Assembly (NCBI RefSeq): GCF_050487225.1
Contig: NZ_JBKQGY010000003.1
Location: forward strand, 558,001 to 622,000
Origin: Paenalcaligenes sp050487225
GTDB lineage: Bacteria; Pseudomonadota; Gammaproteobacteria; Burkholderiales; Burkholderiaceae_B
Length of the DNA stretch: 64,000 nucleotides
Reading direction: 5' to 3'
Both the position numbers and the translations under genes were made by a program. Under the pieces are notes generated by a model, which saw only the letters and a program-made list of their open reading frames with translations, was not told the DNA's origin and ran no database searches. Of the stretch, positions 16,125 to 25,090 are shown one piece after another. Position 1 is the first letter of the stretch, and every line of letters begins with the position of its first letter.

Positions 16125-17657
16125 TCAATGGTGGCTTTTCTGTGCTGTTAAATGGGTCGTAGAGGCCACCTTGCGGTAGCGCTTGATCCAGCGCAGCAGC
16201 AACGGAAAAACGAAAATCAACACAACCAAACTGGCTAAGGTGGCACTCAGTGGTCGCGCCACAAAGTCCAACAAGTTGCCATTGGCTTTAAGCATGGAAC
16301 TCATAAAGCTACTTTCTAAGGTATTGCCCAACACCAGCCCCAAAATCGCGGGTGCTAATGGAATACCTGCCGAAATCATGATGTACCCCACCATGCCGGC
16401 TACCAACATGATCCACAAATCCATCACCGTATTATTGATGGCAAATGCCCCCACAATGCAGAAACACAGAATAATAGGCATCAATACGCGGATCGAAACG
16501 CGGTTCAGTACATAAGCCAAGCGTATGGCTAAATAGCCCACCGGCAGCAGCACAAGGTTAGCGATAAAGAAAATAGTGAATAAGCCATACACCAATGCAC
16601 TCTCACCGCTAAAGATAGTAGGGCCAGGATTAATCCCTTTCACATACAGCACACCAATCACAATGGCCGTGATGGAGTCGCCGGGAATCCCAAATACCAG
16701 TGCAGGTACGTAGGCACTAATCACCGAGGTATTATTGGCGGAGCCCGCATCCACAATCCCCTCTATATGGCCCGTACCAAATTTCTCTGGCTGTTTAGAG
16801 CGGCGCTTACTAATACCGTAAGCAATCCACGCGGCCACATCTGCCCCCGCTCCGGGTAGTACACCCGTCACCAAACCGATAGTGCTACCACGCGTAAGCC
16901 CATGCCAGTATTTGCGAATTATGCCGCCCACACCAGTAAACACCGCACCGGTTTCACGCTGCATTGTCGTCATCGTATTGGTGCGATCCAAATTCCGGTA
17001 CAAGAACATCACTTCACTAATAGCGAAAAAGCCTATCATCACAGGAATGAAGTTCACGCCCGCCAGCAAATCTGGCACATCAAAGGTGAAGCGTGGCGTA
17101 CCTGTAATGATGTCCAAACCTATGGTGGACACAAACAACCCCAGCATCATGGACAACAGAGATTTCGCTAGTGAACCCGACGCAATAAAGGCCGCACAGC
17201 TCAAGCCTAGAACCGCTAACCAAAAATACTCAAACGAACTGAAGTTCAGCGCAAACTCGGCCAATGTAGGTGCTACCAACATCAACATGGTGGCCCCAAC
17301 CAACCCACCTATAACAGAACACGTCAACATCACACCCAAGGTTTGGCGCGACTTGCCTTGTTTGTTTAACTTATAGGCATCTGACACATAGGCTGCGGAA
17401 GAGGGCGTACCGGGAATGTTCAAATACACCCCGGGAATATCCCCCGAGAAAATTGCCATGGCAGACGAGGTCACAATGGCCGCAATGGCGGGAATAGCAT
17501 CCATATGAAAGGTGACTGGTACTAGCAGCGCTACCGCTAACGTCGCCGTCAAACCTGGCACTGCTCCCACAAATACGCCAAACACCGCACTGGCCAGCAC
17601 TACCAACAGCACCTCGGCATTAAACACCAGTGCCATACCACTCAAGATTTCATGCAT
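16125..17657 (-). CDS. tctA: Tripartite tricarboxylate transporter permease TctA
   Basis: This 510-residue large membrane subunit of a TTT-family importer has about 12 predicted helices. Family motifs are VGAVPGLTATLAVALLVPVT (about 31-50), the GDIPGVYLNIPGTPSSAAY loop (about 73-91) and GVLPGAGADVAAWIAYG (about 255-271). The repeated PG motifs mark TctA. It works with TctB and the periplasmic TctC, using the proton or sodium gradient to take up a carboxylate. It sits between tctB and the dehydrogenase gene on one transcript. Confidence 0.94.
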   Translation of the reverse strand: MHEILSGMALVFNAEVLLVVLASAVFGVFVGAVPGLTATLAVALLVPVTFHMDAIPAIAAIVTSSAMAIFSGDIPGVYLNIPGTPSSAAYVSDAYKLNKQGKSRQTLGVMLTCSVIGGLVGATMLMLVAPTLAEFALNFSSFEYFWLAVLGLSCAAFIASGSLAKSLLSMMLGLFVSTIGLDIITGTPRFTFDVPDLLAGVNFIPVMIGFFAISEVMFLYRNLDRTNTMTTMQRETGAVFTGVGGIIRKYWHGLTRGSTIGLVTGVLPGAGADVAAWIAYGISKRRSKQPEKFGTGHIEGIVDAGSANNTSVISAYVPALVFGIPGDSITAIVIGVLYVKGINPGPTIFSGESALVYGLFTIFFIANLVLLPVGYLAIRLAYVLNRVSIRVLMPIILCFCIVGAFAINNTVMDLWIMLVAGMVGYIMISAGIPLAPAILGLVLGNTLESSFMSSMLKANGNLLDFVARPLSATLASLVVLIFVFPLLLRWIKRYRKVASTTHLTAQKSHH

Positions 17658-17672
17658 GGTTCGCTCCGGTGA

Positions 17673-18131
17673 TTAACCCAACAAGCCTTCTGGCAATGGC
17701 ACCAACAAATACTCGGTAAATACGTAGTAAATCAGCCCGGCACCGAGTAACGAGGTAGGAATAGACAGCTTCAACGACACCTTACCTAAGCACAGAAGCA
17801 CAAACATCACCACTGCCAGCATGAGCATCGCCCCTACGCTGTCACTGGTGTAGATGTACAGCACCACGAGCAAACAGGGGCACACCACCCGTACCCCACG
17901 TGCAAGCAGTACAGCGGCTGGCACCGGTTCGTGCTGTTGGCGCTGCGCCAAGACCGATTTAATATTGCCAAAAACCAAGGCTAATCCCGCCAAGGTCATA
18001 CCTGCGCCAGTCACGGATGGAAACAGTGATGCGCCATAACTTAAACTGCCTACCGTAGGGAATTCTCTGGCATGCCAAATAATCAGCACTCCTAATACAG
18101 CAAAAACCACACCTATTACGATGTCTCGCAT
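17673..18131 (-). CDS. tctB: Tripartite tricarboxylate transporter small subunit TctB
   Basis: This 152-residue membrane protein has four predicted helices, near residues 3-20, 35-54, 80-110 and 118-140. That, with the start MRDIVIGVVFAVLGVLII and the segment FPTVGSLSYGASLFPSVTGA, is typical of TctB. It lies between tctC and tctA and forms the membrane complex with TctA. Confidence 0.9.
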   Translation of the reverse strand: MRDIVIGVVFAVLGVLIIWHAREFPTVGSLSYGASLFPSVTGAGMTLAGLALVFGNIKSVLAQRQQHEPVPAAVLLARGVRVVCPCLLVVLYIYTSDSVGAMLMLAVVMFVLLCLGKVSLKLSIPTSLLGAGLIYYVFTEYLLVPLPEGLLG

Positions 18132-18150
18132 GGACTTCTCCCTTCTTGGC

Positions 18151-18176
18151 AGGGCTACCTATGCTTAGGTAGCCCT
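18151..18176 (-). other. Intercistronic hairpin between tctC and tctB
   Basis: A perfect 11-bp stem with a 4-base loop (AGGGCTACCTA pairing with TAGGTAGCCCT) lies just after tctC and before the ribosome site of tctB. No T-run follows, so it should protect or process the tctC message rather than end it. Confidence 0.6.
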
Positions 18177-18187
18177 ATGCGGTGTTA

Positions 18188-19204
18188 TTATTTTTTCGCC
18201 AAACCACTTTCGCGCAGCAACTCACCCATAAAAGCATCGTTTTCCACCAAGAACTCCCCAAAGGACTTAGCATCGCGATACTCCGCACCAAAGCCTTGGT
18301 TTTTGATGAATGACTGATAAAACTCACTGTCGTAAGCCACTTTTACCGCTTGCTCTAATCTGGCTACGATGGCTGGATCCATGCCTTTAGGACCAATCAC
18401 ACCACGCCATGTACCAATGGTGTAATCCGTACCCAATTGCTCTTTCAGGGTAGGCACGTCAGGGAAACCAGGATTGCGTTCAGGGGCCATCACCGCTAGT
18501 GGGCGAGAACGACCCGCCTCGATCATGGCACGCCCTTCGGCTAAGGCTGACGGCACTATCTGTATGCCACCCGAGGCCAGCTCCACCATTGCTGGCGCTG
18601 CTCCTTGGCTAGGAATCCATGTCACCTGGTCAGCAGGCATCTTCTGATTCAGCAGTAAACCTGTCAGGGCCAAGTGCCAAATACCACCTTGCCCTGTACC
18701 CGAGGCTTTAAAAGTGCCAGTAGGATCAGCAGCAACAGCCGCCAATAAATCTTTAGCACTTTGGTACGGCGACTCTGATGACACTTGCAAGCCGGCATAA
18801 TCAAAGTTCACCATCCCTATTGGCGTAATATCCTGATAGGTCAGATTGGTGAGGTTCTGCCAATGCATCATGGTTAGCTCGCCCGCAAACAGCGAAATGG
18901 TGTACCCGTCAGGCTTTGCCGAGACAATGGCATTTAACCCTACGACACCACTTCCCCCGTGGCGATTCACAACGTTAATCACCACACCTAAATCTTTTTC
19001 CATGGCGGCTGCCACAGCTCTAGCAACGGCATCGGTACCGCCACCTGCCGCCCATGGCACCAACATGGTGATGGGCTTAGAAGGATAATCCTGAGCTATT
19101 GCGGGGCTACTAGCCAACCCCGCAACACCTATTGCACAAGCTACTACACCGTATTGCACTACGTGTCTGCGAACGACAGAAAAAGTTGTCTTTGTGTTGC
19201 TCAT
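18188..19204 (-). CDS. tctC: Tripartite tricarboxylate transporter binding protein TctC (Bug family)
   Basis: This 338-residue periplasmic receptor has a long signal peptide ending in SSPAIAQ (about 37). Mature protein begins DYPSKPITMLVPWAAGGGTD, the hallmark of Bug/TctC proteins, and continues with VVNRHGGSGVVGLNAIVSAKPDGYT. It captures a carboxylic acid for TctAB. GGAG lies six bases before the ATG. As the first gene of the operon, it is divergent from the GntR regulator at 19408. Bug proteins bind ligands such as citrate, malate, nicotinate and glutamate, so the ligand is not predictable. Confidence 0.93.
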   Translation of the reverse strand: MSNTKTTFSVVRRHVVQYGVVACAIGVAGLASSPAIAQDYPSKPITMLVPWAAGGGTDAVARAVAAAMEKDLGVVINVVNRHGGSGVVGLNAIVSAKPDGYTISLFAGELTMMHWQNLTNLTYQDITPIGMVNFDYAGLQVSSESPYQSAKDLLAAVAADPTGTFKASGTGQGGIWHLALTGLLLNQKMPADQVTWIPSQGAAPAMVELASGGIQIVPSALAEGRAMIEAGRSRPLAVMAPERNPGFPDVPTLKEQLGTDYTIGTWRGVIGPKGMDPAIVARLEQAVKVAYDSEFYQSFIKNQGFGAEYRDAKSFGEFLVENDAFMGELLRESGLAKK

Positions 19205-19298
19205 AGAGGTCTCCTCTTTTTTGGTGGAATGTCAGTACGTCTTTGTGCGAGCCTTCTGCTTTTAACTATGCATGTATGAAAATAGCTTTTACTGATAA

Positions 19299-19310
19299 CA
19301 ATGATCATTG
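19299..19310. promoter_or_regulatory. Palindrome in the tctC-gntR divergent region
   Basis: CAATGATCATTG is a perfect 12-base palindrome lying about 95 bases from both start codons. It is a candidate operator for the GntR protein at 19408-20475. I saw no clear second copy in the region. Confidence 0.4.
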
Positions 19311-19407
19311 CACACAAAGTTCATTAGCTTGAATTGGGGTTTTCCAGAAAATCGAATATGCAGCATCTACCCCAGTACGATCATGGTCAGCTACCGCATA
19401 ATCTGGC

Positions 19408-20475
19408 ATGATGTTCAGCAGACTTTTTCCCTTACACCCACACTGGGCTACCTTCAGACGTATGCAACAGAATACGGAGCACAAAACCGCTGCAGTACCG
19501 CTTTACGAGGCTATCGCCACGGCACTACGCACGGCGATTGCACAACGAGTTCTGAAAGCCGGTGACCTGATCAATGAAAGCATGGTGGCTCAGGCTTTCA
19601 ACGTCAGCCGCACCCCGGTTAAAGCAGCCCTAAAAGCACTGGTGGATCAAAATGTGCTCTACAAACACAGCGGTCGTGGGGTAATCGTGGGGCCCCTCAT
19701 TGCCAAGCAAAAAGTGACCCGTTTAAGCAGCTTTGAACTAGCGGCTTTAGAACCTTTTGGCGATGCACTACGCTCACCTGACTCATGGATTCAGGTCTAC
19801 AACGACGTAGAGCGTGAAGTCTGTAATCACGCTATTTTTGGCCCTGTACGTATAGTAGAAACCGAACTTGCCAAAAGTTTTGACGTTAGCCGTACCGTTG
19901 CCCATGAAGTACTGATGCGTTTAGAAGGGGTTGGGCTAGTAGAAAAAGATCCTGCAGGACGCTGGTCTATCGTACCGATGACCCCAGAACGTGTACGACA
20001 GTTGTACGAAATACGCCGCTATCTGGAACCGCCAGCACTGCGTAAAAGTGTGGAACATATTCCACAAGAGGTGCTTAACCTTATGTGGGAACGCTTAGAA
20101 ACGATTAGCAAACGCTATCCCAATGTGAGCGAGGCCGAGCTAGACGATCTGGAAAAAGACCTACATTTTCGCTGTTTAAGTTACTGTCAAAACGATGAGC
20201 TAATTAAGCTGCTGGGCCATACCCAAGCTTTGCTCATCAACAACAAACATATGCTGGGCGGCTACCTGAAATTACCTTCTATGGATCCATTCCTAGAAGA
20301 GCATAGGCTCATCATGCAAGCCTTAATGCAACGCCAACCTGATGCGGTAGCTCAAGCCTTAGACGATCACCTTAGCCGCTCTATTACTAAGACCCTAGAG
20401 CGTCTGCAAGTTGTTGCCAGCGAGCCTGCCAAGAACTTACCTAGCTACATGACGGCCATACGCGACAACACGTAA
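19408..20475 (+). CDS. GntR-family regulator with two tandem winged-helix domains and a C-terminal FCD domain
   Basis: This 355-residue protein is longer than ordinary FadR/FCD regulators (about 220-250). The extra length is a second DNA-binding domain. The first GntR winged helix covers about 30-95, with recognition segment FNVSRTPVKAALKALVDQNV. The second covers about 122-190, with FDVSRTVAHEVLMRLEGVGL. The FCD ligand domain follows (about 195-330), with LHFRCLSY and DHLSRSI as candidate metal ligands. The start could be the ATG at 19408 or at 19462; neither has a clear ribosome site. It is divergent from the tctC operon and should control it in response to the imported acid. Two HTH domains in one chain suggest recognition of an unusual or extended operator. 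Confidence 0.88.
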   Translation: MMFSRLFPLHPHWATFRRMQQNTEHKTAAVPLYEAIATALRTAIAQRVLKAGDLINESMVAQAFNVSRTPVKAALKALVDQNVLYKHSGRGVIVGPLIAKQKVTRLSSFELAALEPFGDALRSPDSWIQVYNDVEREVCNHAIFGPVRIVETELAKSFDVSRTVAHEVLMRLEGVGLVEKDPAGRWSIVPMTPERVRQLYEIRRYLEPPALRKSVEHIPQEVLNLMWERLETISKRYPNVSEAELDDLEKDLHFRCLSYCQNDELIKLLGHTQALLINNKHMLGGYLKLPSMDPFLEEHRLIMQALMQRQPDAVAQALDDHLSRSITKTLERLQVVASEPAKNLPSYMTAIRDNT

Positions 20476-20511
20476 AAACACCGCACAACAACACTCTCAC
20501 CATCCTTCTAG

Positions 20512-20558
20512 TTGACATCAATTCTCAATTTCATTTATATTGACCGTCGGTCGGTCGA
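20512..20558 (+). promoter_or_regulatory. Promoter of the TonB/Fec cluster with TetR-like dyad at the start site
   Basis: TTGACA (20512-20517) and TTATAT (20535-20540) are spaced by 17 bases. The expected start site falls in an imperfect inverted repeat, TTGACCG and CGGTCGA (20540-20558), of the GACC/GGTC type common in TetR-family operators. No strong Fur box was seen; the AT-rich spacer gives only a weak match. Confidence 0.5.
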
Positions 20559-20610
20559 TTAATGGATTTTGATAGATCGCCTTCACTTATATTCTCATCT
20601 TGCTCACGCT

Positions 20611-22863
20611 ATGAACCCACATTCATTTTGCGTACCGGCGCCTGTGCGGCCTGTGTACGTTGGTCAAACTCGTCTCTACACCAGCATCGTTTGCCTTGCG
20701 GCATCCTTGGCGTACTCTACTGCCCACGCCCAAACGGCAACAGTGTCACCCGCACAAAACGCGGCGCAACAAGAAGAAGTGGCAGAACTATCTTCGATTA
20801 CGGTGAATAGTGCACAACCCAATGCCGAAGGCCCCGTACGTGGTTACGTAGCAGAGCAAACTAAGGTAGGTACTAAAACCCGCACCTCTATTCTGGAAGT
20901 ACCGCAATCCGTATCCGTCGTCACTCGCTCACAGATGGATCTGCAGCAATCCGGTTCGACTAGCCAGTCTCTGCGCTATACCGCCGGTGCCACTAGCGAG
21001 AAATTTGGTGCTTTTGGTAGTCAGCTGGACTTCACCAGAATTCGCGGCATCGATGCTGACTATTATTTAAATGGCCTACGTATCATTGGTAACGCCGGCA
21101 GTTGGGCCCCTCAAATTGATCCCTTCACGCTAGAACGGGTAGAGGTATTGCGCGGTCCATCGGCGGTACTGTACGGGCAGGGGACTGGTGGCGGCATTAT
21201 TAATCAGGTGAGCCGTATGCCTGAAGCTGAAGCCTCGCACGAGTTGAGTTTGCGACTGGGCAACTACGGCCATAAATTCGTTGGTATAGACAGCACAGGC
21301 GCACTGAATGACTCACAAACCTTGCTCTACAGGCTGACTGCTACTGGACTGAATACCAACAGCCAAATTGAAGACACGCGCCATAAACGTATTTATCTGG
21401 CGCCTTCACTGACATGGAAGCCTACTGACCGTACATCATGGACCATTCTGGCTACACACTCCTACGAACCGGATATCCCCAACTACAACTCGTTGCCTGC
21501 AGCGCTGTTGGGGATGAATGACTCCCCTTATGCCGAGATCGATAGGAATAGAAACTATCAAGACATGGCATTTGAGGACTCTACGCGTAAGCAAAATTCC
21601 GTCAGCTCCATTTTTGAACACGACTTTGGCAATGGTTGGGGCTTTACCAGCAATATGCGCTACATGCGTATTGACTCAGACCTGCAACGCACCGCCGTCT
21701 ACGGTTATCAGGTGGTCAATGGTCAGCCATTCCTTAAAGACACCTATGAGCTGTCTCCCTCTAGCGTGCGCTCTTTCTCCATGGATAACTATGTACATGG
21801 CACAGTGTCACTAGGCGCCACTGAGCACCAGTTACTCGCGGGTGTGGATTACTCCAAAGGTACAGTCAAAAATGCCCTGTATAGCGATGGCCCACATTTG
21901 GTAGACCCCTATGGTTCGCACTACAGACCAGACCTTGTACCCAACTTTGATGCCAGCAAAGCCGCGCCGTGGACAGTAAAACAAAAGTTCGACCGCTTAG
22001 GCTTTTACCTGCAAGACCAGATTGCCTATGATCGCTGGCGCTTAACCGCAGGCGTACGCCACGACCAGTCCAAAACTGATGACTGGACTCAAAGCTACTC
22101 CCCTAACACCACCTACACCAAGATGGATGACGGTAAGTGGACATGGCGCGTAGGGCTAAGCTACCAATTTGATAATGGCATCGCCCCCTATGCCAGCCAC
22201 TCTACGTCCTTCGACCCTATTTTGGGCAGTGGTTACGACGGCAAGGCGTTTGTTCCCGTTGAAAGCAAACAAACCGAAGTGGGGATTAAGTTCCATCCAA
22301 ATAACTCCAGCACCTTATTTACCGCTGCATTGTTCAACCTAGAACAAACCAACGTCAAAACGGCCGACTCCAATCACTTAGGCTTTAACACCCAAGCAGG
22401 TAAAGTCCGTACACGCGGTATAGATTTGTCGCTGACTACCGAACTGGCTCGCAACTTGAACCTCATCGCGGGTTACACCTACCTCGATAACAAACTGGTG
22501 CAAGATGCTGCCTTTCAGGGCAATAGCCTGACACAAACGCCTAAACACAGCGCCTCATTATGGGTGGACTATCTGATTACTCAGGGGGCATTGGATGGTC
22601 TGAAAGTAGGCGGTGGCGTACGTTATCTGGGTAGTACATGGGGTGATCCGGCGAACACCTTCAAGGTACCCTCTACCACACTCATGGATGTGGTCTTAAA
22701 TTACGATCTTTGGAAACTGTCCCCAGCCTTAGATGGCATGAGCGTTTCGTTGAACGTGAACAACCTAACGAACAAAAAGTACGTCGCCAGTTGTACCTCG
22801 GTCATGTATTGCTTCTTAGGCCAAGACCGCACCATCATGGCCACGCTGAACTACCGCTGGTAA
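20611..22863 (+). CDS. TonB-dependent siderophore/metal-chelate receptor
   Basis: This 750-residue outer-membrane receptor starts at the ATG at 20611. That choice gives a normal signal peptide ending in AYSTAHAQ (about 41), whereas an upstream TTG would put extra residues before it. A plug domain follows (TSILEVPQSVSVVTRSQMD, RIRGIDADYYLNGLR, EVLRGPSAVLYGQGTGGGII), then a 22-strand barrel ending in an aromatic residue (NYRW). This is the ferrichrome/hydroxamate-like class of siderophore receptors. It heads a cluster with FecB, FecC and FecE homologues and a monooxygenase, so it probably imports a metal chelate whose ligand is then oxidised. Confidence 0.92.
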   Translation: MNPHSFCVPAPVRPVYVGQTRLYTSIVCLAASLAYSTAHAQTATVSPAQNAAQQEEVAELSSITVNSAQPNAEGPVRGYVAEQTKVGTKTRTSILEVPQSVSVVTRSQMDLQQSGSTSQSLRYTAGATSEKFGAFGSQLDFTRIRGIDADYYLNGLRIIGNAGSWAPQIDPFTLERVEVLRGPSAVLYGQGTGGGIINQVSRMPEAEASHELSLRLGNYGHKFVGIDSTGALNDSQTLLYRLTATGLNTNSQIEDTRHKRIYLAPSLTWKPTDRTSWTILATHSYEPDIPNYNSLPAALLGMNDSPYAEIDRNRNYQDMAFEDSTRKQNSVSSIFEHDFGNGWGFTSNMRYMRIDSDLQRTAVYGYQVVNGQPFLKDTYELSPSSVRSFSMDNYVHGTVSLGATEHQLLAGVDYSKGTVKNALYSDGPHLVDPYGSHYRPDLVPNFDASKAAPWTVKQKFDRLGFYLQDQIAYDRWRLTAGVRHDQSKTDDWTQSYSPNTTYTKMDDGKWTWRVGLSYQFDNGIAPYASHSTSFDPILGSGYDGKAFVPVESKQTEVGIKFHPNNSSTLFTAALFNLEQTNVKTADSNHLGFNTQAGKVRTRGIDLSLTTELARNLNLIAGYTYLDNKLVQDAAFQGNSLTQTPKHSASLWVDYLITQGALDGLKVGGGVRYLGSTWGDPANTFKVPSTTLMDVVLNYDLWKLSPALDGMSVSLNVNNLTNKKYVASCTSVMYCFLGQDRTIMATLNYRW

Positions 22864-22868
22864 GACAC

Positions 22869-24026
22869 ATGGCAGATTTCCAGCACTCACGACGTGCCTG
22901 GTTAGGCCGGCTGCTTGCAGCCGGCATGCTTATTGGCACCCTGCCACATGCGGTATTTGCGCGCCCCGCACGACAACTTACCGATATTGCTAACCGCACC
23001 GTCGCTATAGATAGACCCATTAACCGCGTGTTGTTAGGGGATGGCACGCTGGCATACGCCTTTGCCTTACTCATTCCAGACACCCCGTTTGATTCCGTAG
23101 TAGGGTGGGGCGAAAACTTCAAAGCAGCGGATCTAGATGGCTACCAGGCCTATTTGCAGCGCTTTCCGCACATGGGAAACATCCCTTCGTTTCCAGCAAC
23201 CACCATAGACTCTATAGGCAGCGAATTAGCCATTTCACTCGCGCCTGATGTGGTGATCCTAAACCTAAGTTCTCGCGCCGCCGCCGAGTCATCGGGTCTC
23301 ATGGCCAGATTGGCTCAGGTCAACATCCCCGTGGTGTTTGTGGATTTCCGCACGCAGATGTTTGCAAACACCGTGCGCAGCATAGAAATACTGGGGGATC
23401 TGTTAGGGCAGCAAGACAGGGCGGCTGAATTCTTGCAGTTTAGAGCCGAGCAAATTAACCGTGTCACTGATGCTCTAGTACACATACAAAATCGCCCCAG
23501 CGTCATGATAGAGCGGGCCGCAGGCCTCTATAACGACTGCTGCATGACGTACGGCCATGGCAATTTTGGTGAGCTGGTCGCCATTGCTGGCGGCGATAAC
23601 CTAGGTAGCCATTTTGTGCACGGCACCTTTGGCACCTTGCATCCGGAACAAGTCATCAGCGCCGAGCCCGACATCATCTTAATCACCGGTGCCAATTGGT
23701 CTATGTATTCGCAAGTCGGTGATTGGGTCAACTTAGGCCCGGGGGCGGACCCAGAAAAAGGCCAGGCACGACTGCAAAAACTCATGCGCAGGCCCGCCTA
23801 CCGTTCGCTGTCTGCCGTACAAACGAAAAAGGTGTATGCCATCTGGCATCCGTTTTACGACAACCCTTACTACTTCATCGCACTGCAGCGTATCGCCAAG
23901 TGGCTACACCCTGAGCTGTTTGCCTCACTCGATCCAGAGCAGACATTCATAGAACTACACCAGCGTTTCTTGCCCGTACCCTATCAACCCGGTTATTGGC
24001 TCAGTTTGGACGGAGCAACCGCATGA
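22869..24026 (+). CDS. Iron-siderophore ABC transporter binding protein, FecB-like, Tat-type signal
   Basis: This 385-residue protein begins at the ATG at 22869, five bases after the receptor stop; the frame is open further upstream inside the receptor gene, but that part is not coding. The N-terminus HSRRAWLGRLLAAGML has a twin-arginine look and ends in AVFA. The body shows the helical-backbone binding protein fold: RTVAIDRPINRVLLGDG, DVVILNLSSRAAAESSG and EPDIILITGANWS. It should carry the chelate from the receptor to the FecC/FecE importer. Its stop overlaps the permease start (ATGA). Confidence 0.88.
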   Translation: MADFQHSRRAWLGRLLAAGMLIGTLPHAVFARPARQLTDIANRTVAIDRPINRVLLGDGTLAYAFALLIPDTPFDSVVGWGENFKAADLDGYQAYLQRFPHMGNIPSFPATTIDSIGSELAISLAPDVVILNLSSRAAAESSGLMARLAQVNIPVVFVDFRTQMFANTVRSIEILGDLLGQQDRAAEFLQFRAEQINRVTDALVHIQNRPSVMIERAAGLYNDCCMTYGHGNFGELVAIAGGDNLGSHFVHGTFGTLHPEQVISAEPDIILITGANWSMYSQVGDWVNLGPGADPEKGQARLQKLMRRPAYRSLSAVQTKKVYAIWHPFYDNPYYFIALQRIAKWLHPELFASLDPEQTFIELHQRFLPVPYQPGYWLSLDGATA

Positions 24027-25090
24027 CCAAACACAGTATGACTTCTAGCTCTGCGAGCCCCCTCAGTGGACGACAGCTTTATACCCAACTCACCCAACGT
24101 CGCCTCAGGATTGTCATCCTGATTGCACTCTTCACGCTGGCCTGTTTTGTATTGGATATTTACATAGGCACGGCCCCCTACAGCCTGCCAGAAATACTAG
24201 GCTCGCTGTGGCAGCATGATAGCGCTAGCCCTATCAGCGTCATTGTGTGGGACATCCGTTTACCCGTTGCACTCACAGCCTTAGTAGTAGGTGCCAGCTT
24301 GTCGGTAGCGGGGGTGCAAATGCAAACTATCTTAGGAAACCCACTGGCTAGCCCCTTCACCTTGGGGTTGTCGGCTGCGGCCAGTTTTGGCGCGGCACTA
24401 GGGCTGATCTTAGGTGTCACCCTGCTACCTGACTTTGCCATCGCCTTCGCCATTCCGGTGAATGCCTTCCTAGTCTCTATGGCCGCCGCGTGGTTCATTT
24501 ATAAGTTAAGCCAAAAGCGCGGCATGACCACTCAAATGATTGTGCTGTTAGGCACCACATTGGTCTTCACCTTTTCTGCGCTACTGGAAGCCCTGCAATA
24601 CATAGGGCCAGATCAAGCTCTGGCCGCTGTTGTCTTCTGGACCATGGGCAGCTTAGCGCGCGCCAGTTGGCTGCAACTGGGCATCATGGCAGCCGTCCTT
24701 GTCATCGTTTTTACCATTTTTGCCCGTCAGGTCTGGGCTCTGACTGCTTTACGACTGGGCGAAGCACGGGCAACGGCCTTAGGTATTCCGGTTGCCCGAT
24801 TACGCTTACAGGGCATTTTGCTCAGCAGCTTACTGGCGTCGGTGTGCGTGTCGTTTGTCGGCACTATAGGTTTTGTAGGTTTAGTAGGGCCACACATTGC
24901 CCGCATGTTAGTGGGCGAAGACCAGCGCTTCTTGCTCCCCACTTCAGCACTATGCGGTGCTTGCTTGTTGTCTGCAGCCTCGGTACTCAGTAAATCACTG
25001 GTGGCAGGTCAAGTGTTACCTATAGGTATAGTCACCTCTCTTGTCGGCGTACCGCTATTTTTTGTCCTAATACTGCGAGCCAGATCATGA
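24023..25090 (+). CDS. FecCD-family ABC transporter permease
   Basis: This 355-residue membrane protein has about ten helices and the FecCD signatures: RLPVALTALVVGASLSVAGV (about 80-99), MQTILGNPLASPFTLGLSAA (about 101-120) and GFVGLVGPHIARMLVGED (about 275-292). It forms the channel of a siderophore/cobalamin-type importer as a homodimer. The start at 24023 overlaps the binding-protein stop by four bases; an upstream TTG in the same frame is unlikely. The next gene overlaps its stop in the same way. Confidence 0.92.
   Translation: MTKHSMTSSSASPLSGRQLYTQLTQRRLRIVILIALFTLACFVLDIYIGTAPYSLPEILGSLWQHDSASPISVIVWDIRLPVALTALVVGASLSVAGVQMQTILGNPLASPFTLGLSAAASFGAALGLILGVTLLPDFAIAFAIPVNAFLVSMAAAWFIYKLSQKRGMTTQMIVLLGTTLVFTFSALLEALQYIGPDQALAAVVFWTMGSLARASWLQLGIMAAVLVIVFTIFARQVWALTALRLGEARATALGIPVARLRLQGILLSSLLASVCVSFVGTIGFVGLVGPHIARMLVGEDQRFLLPTSALCGACLLSAASVLSKSLVAGQVLPIGIVTSLVGVPLFFVLILRARS

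Noticed and set aside
20518..20540. Fur box upstream of the first TonB receptor
   Set aside because: The stretch is AT-rich, but the inverted repeat is too weak to support a Fur site, unlike the one at 62367-62385.
22710..22868. Upstream extension of the FecB-like gene into the receptor gene
   Set aside because: The ATG at 22869 starts a Tat-type signal peptide, and the extension overlaps the conserved end of the receptor barrel.
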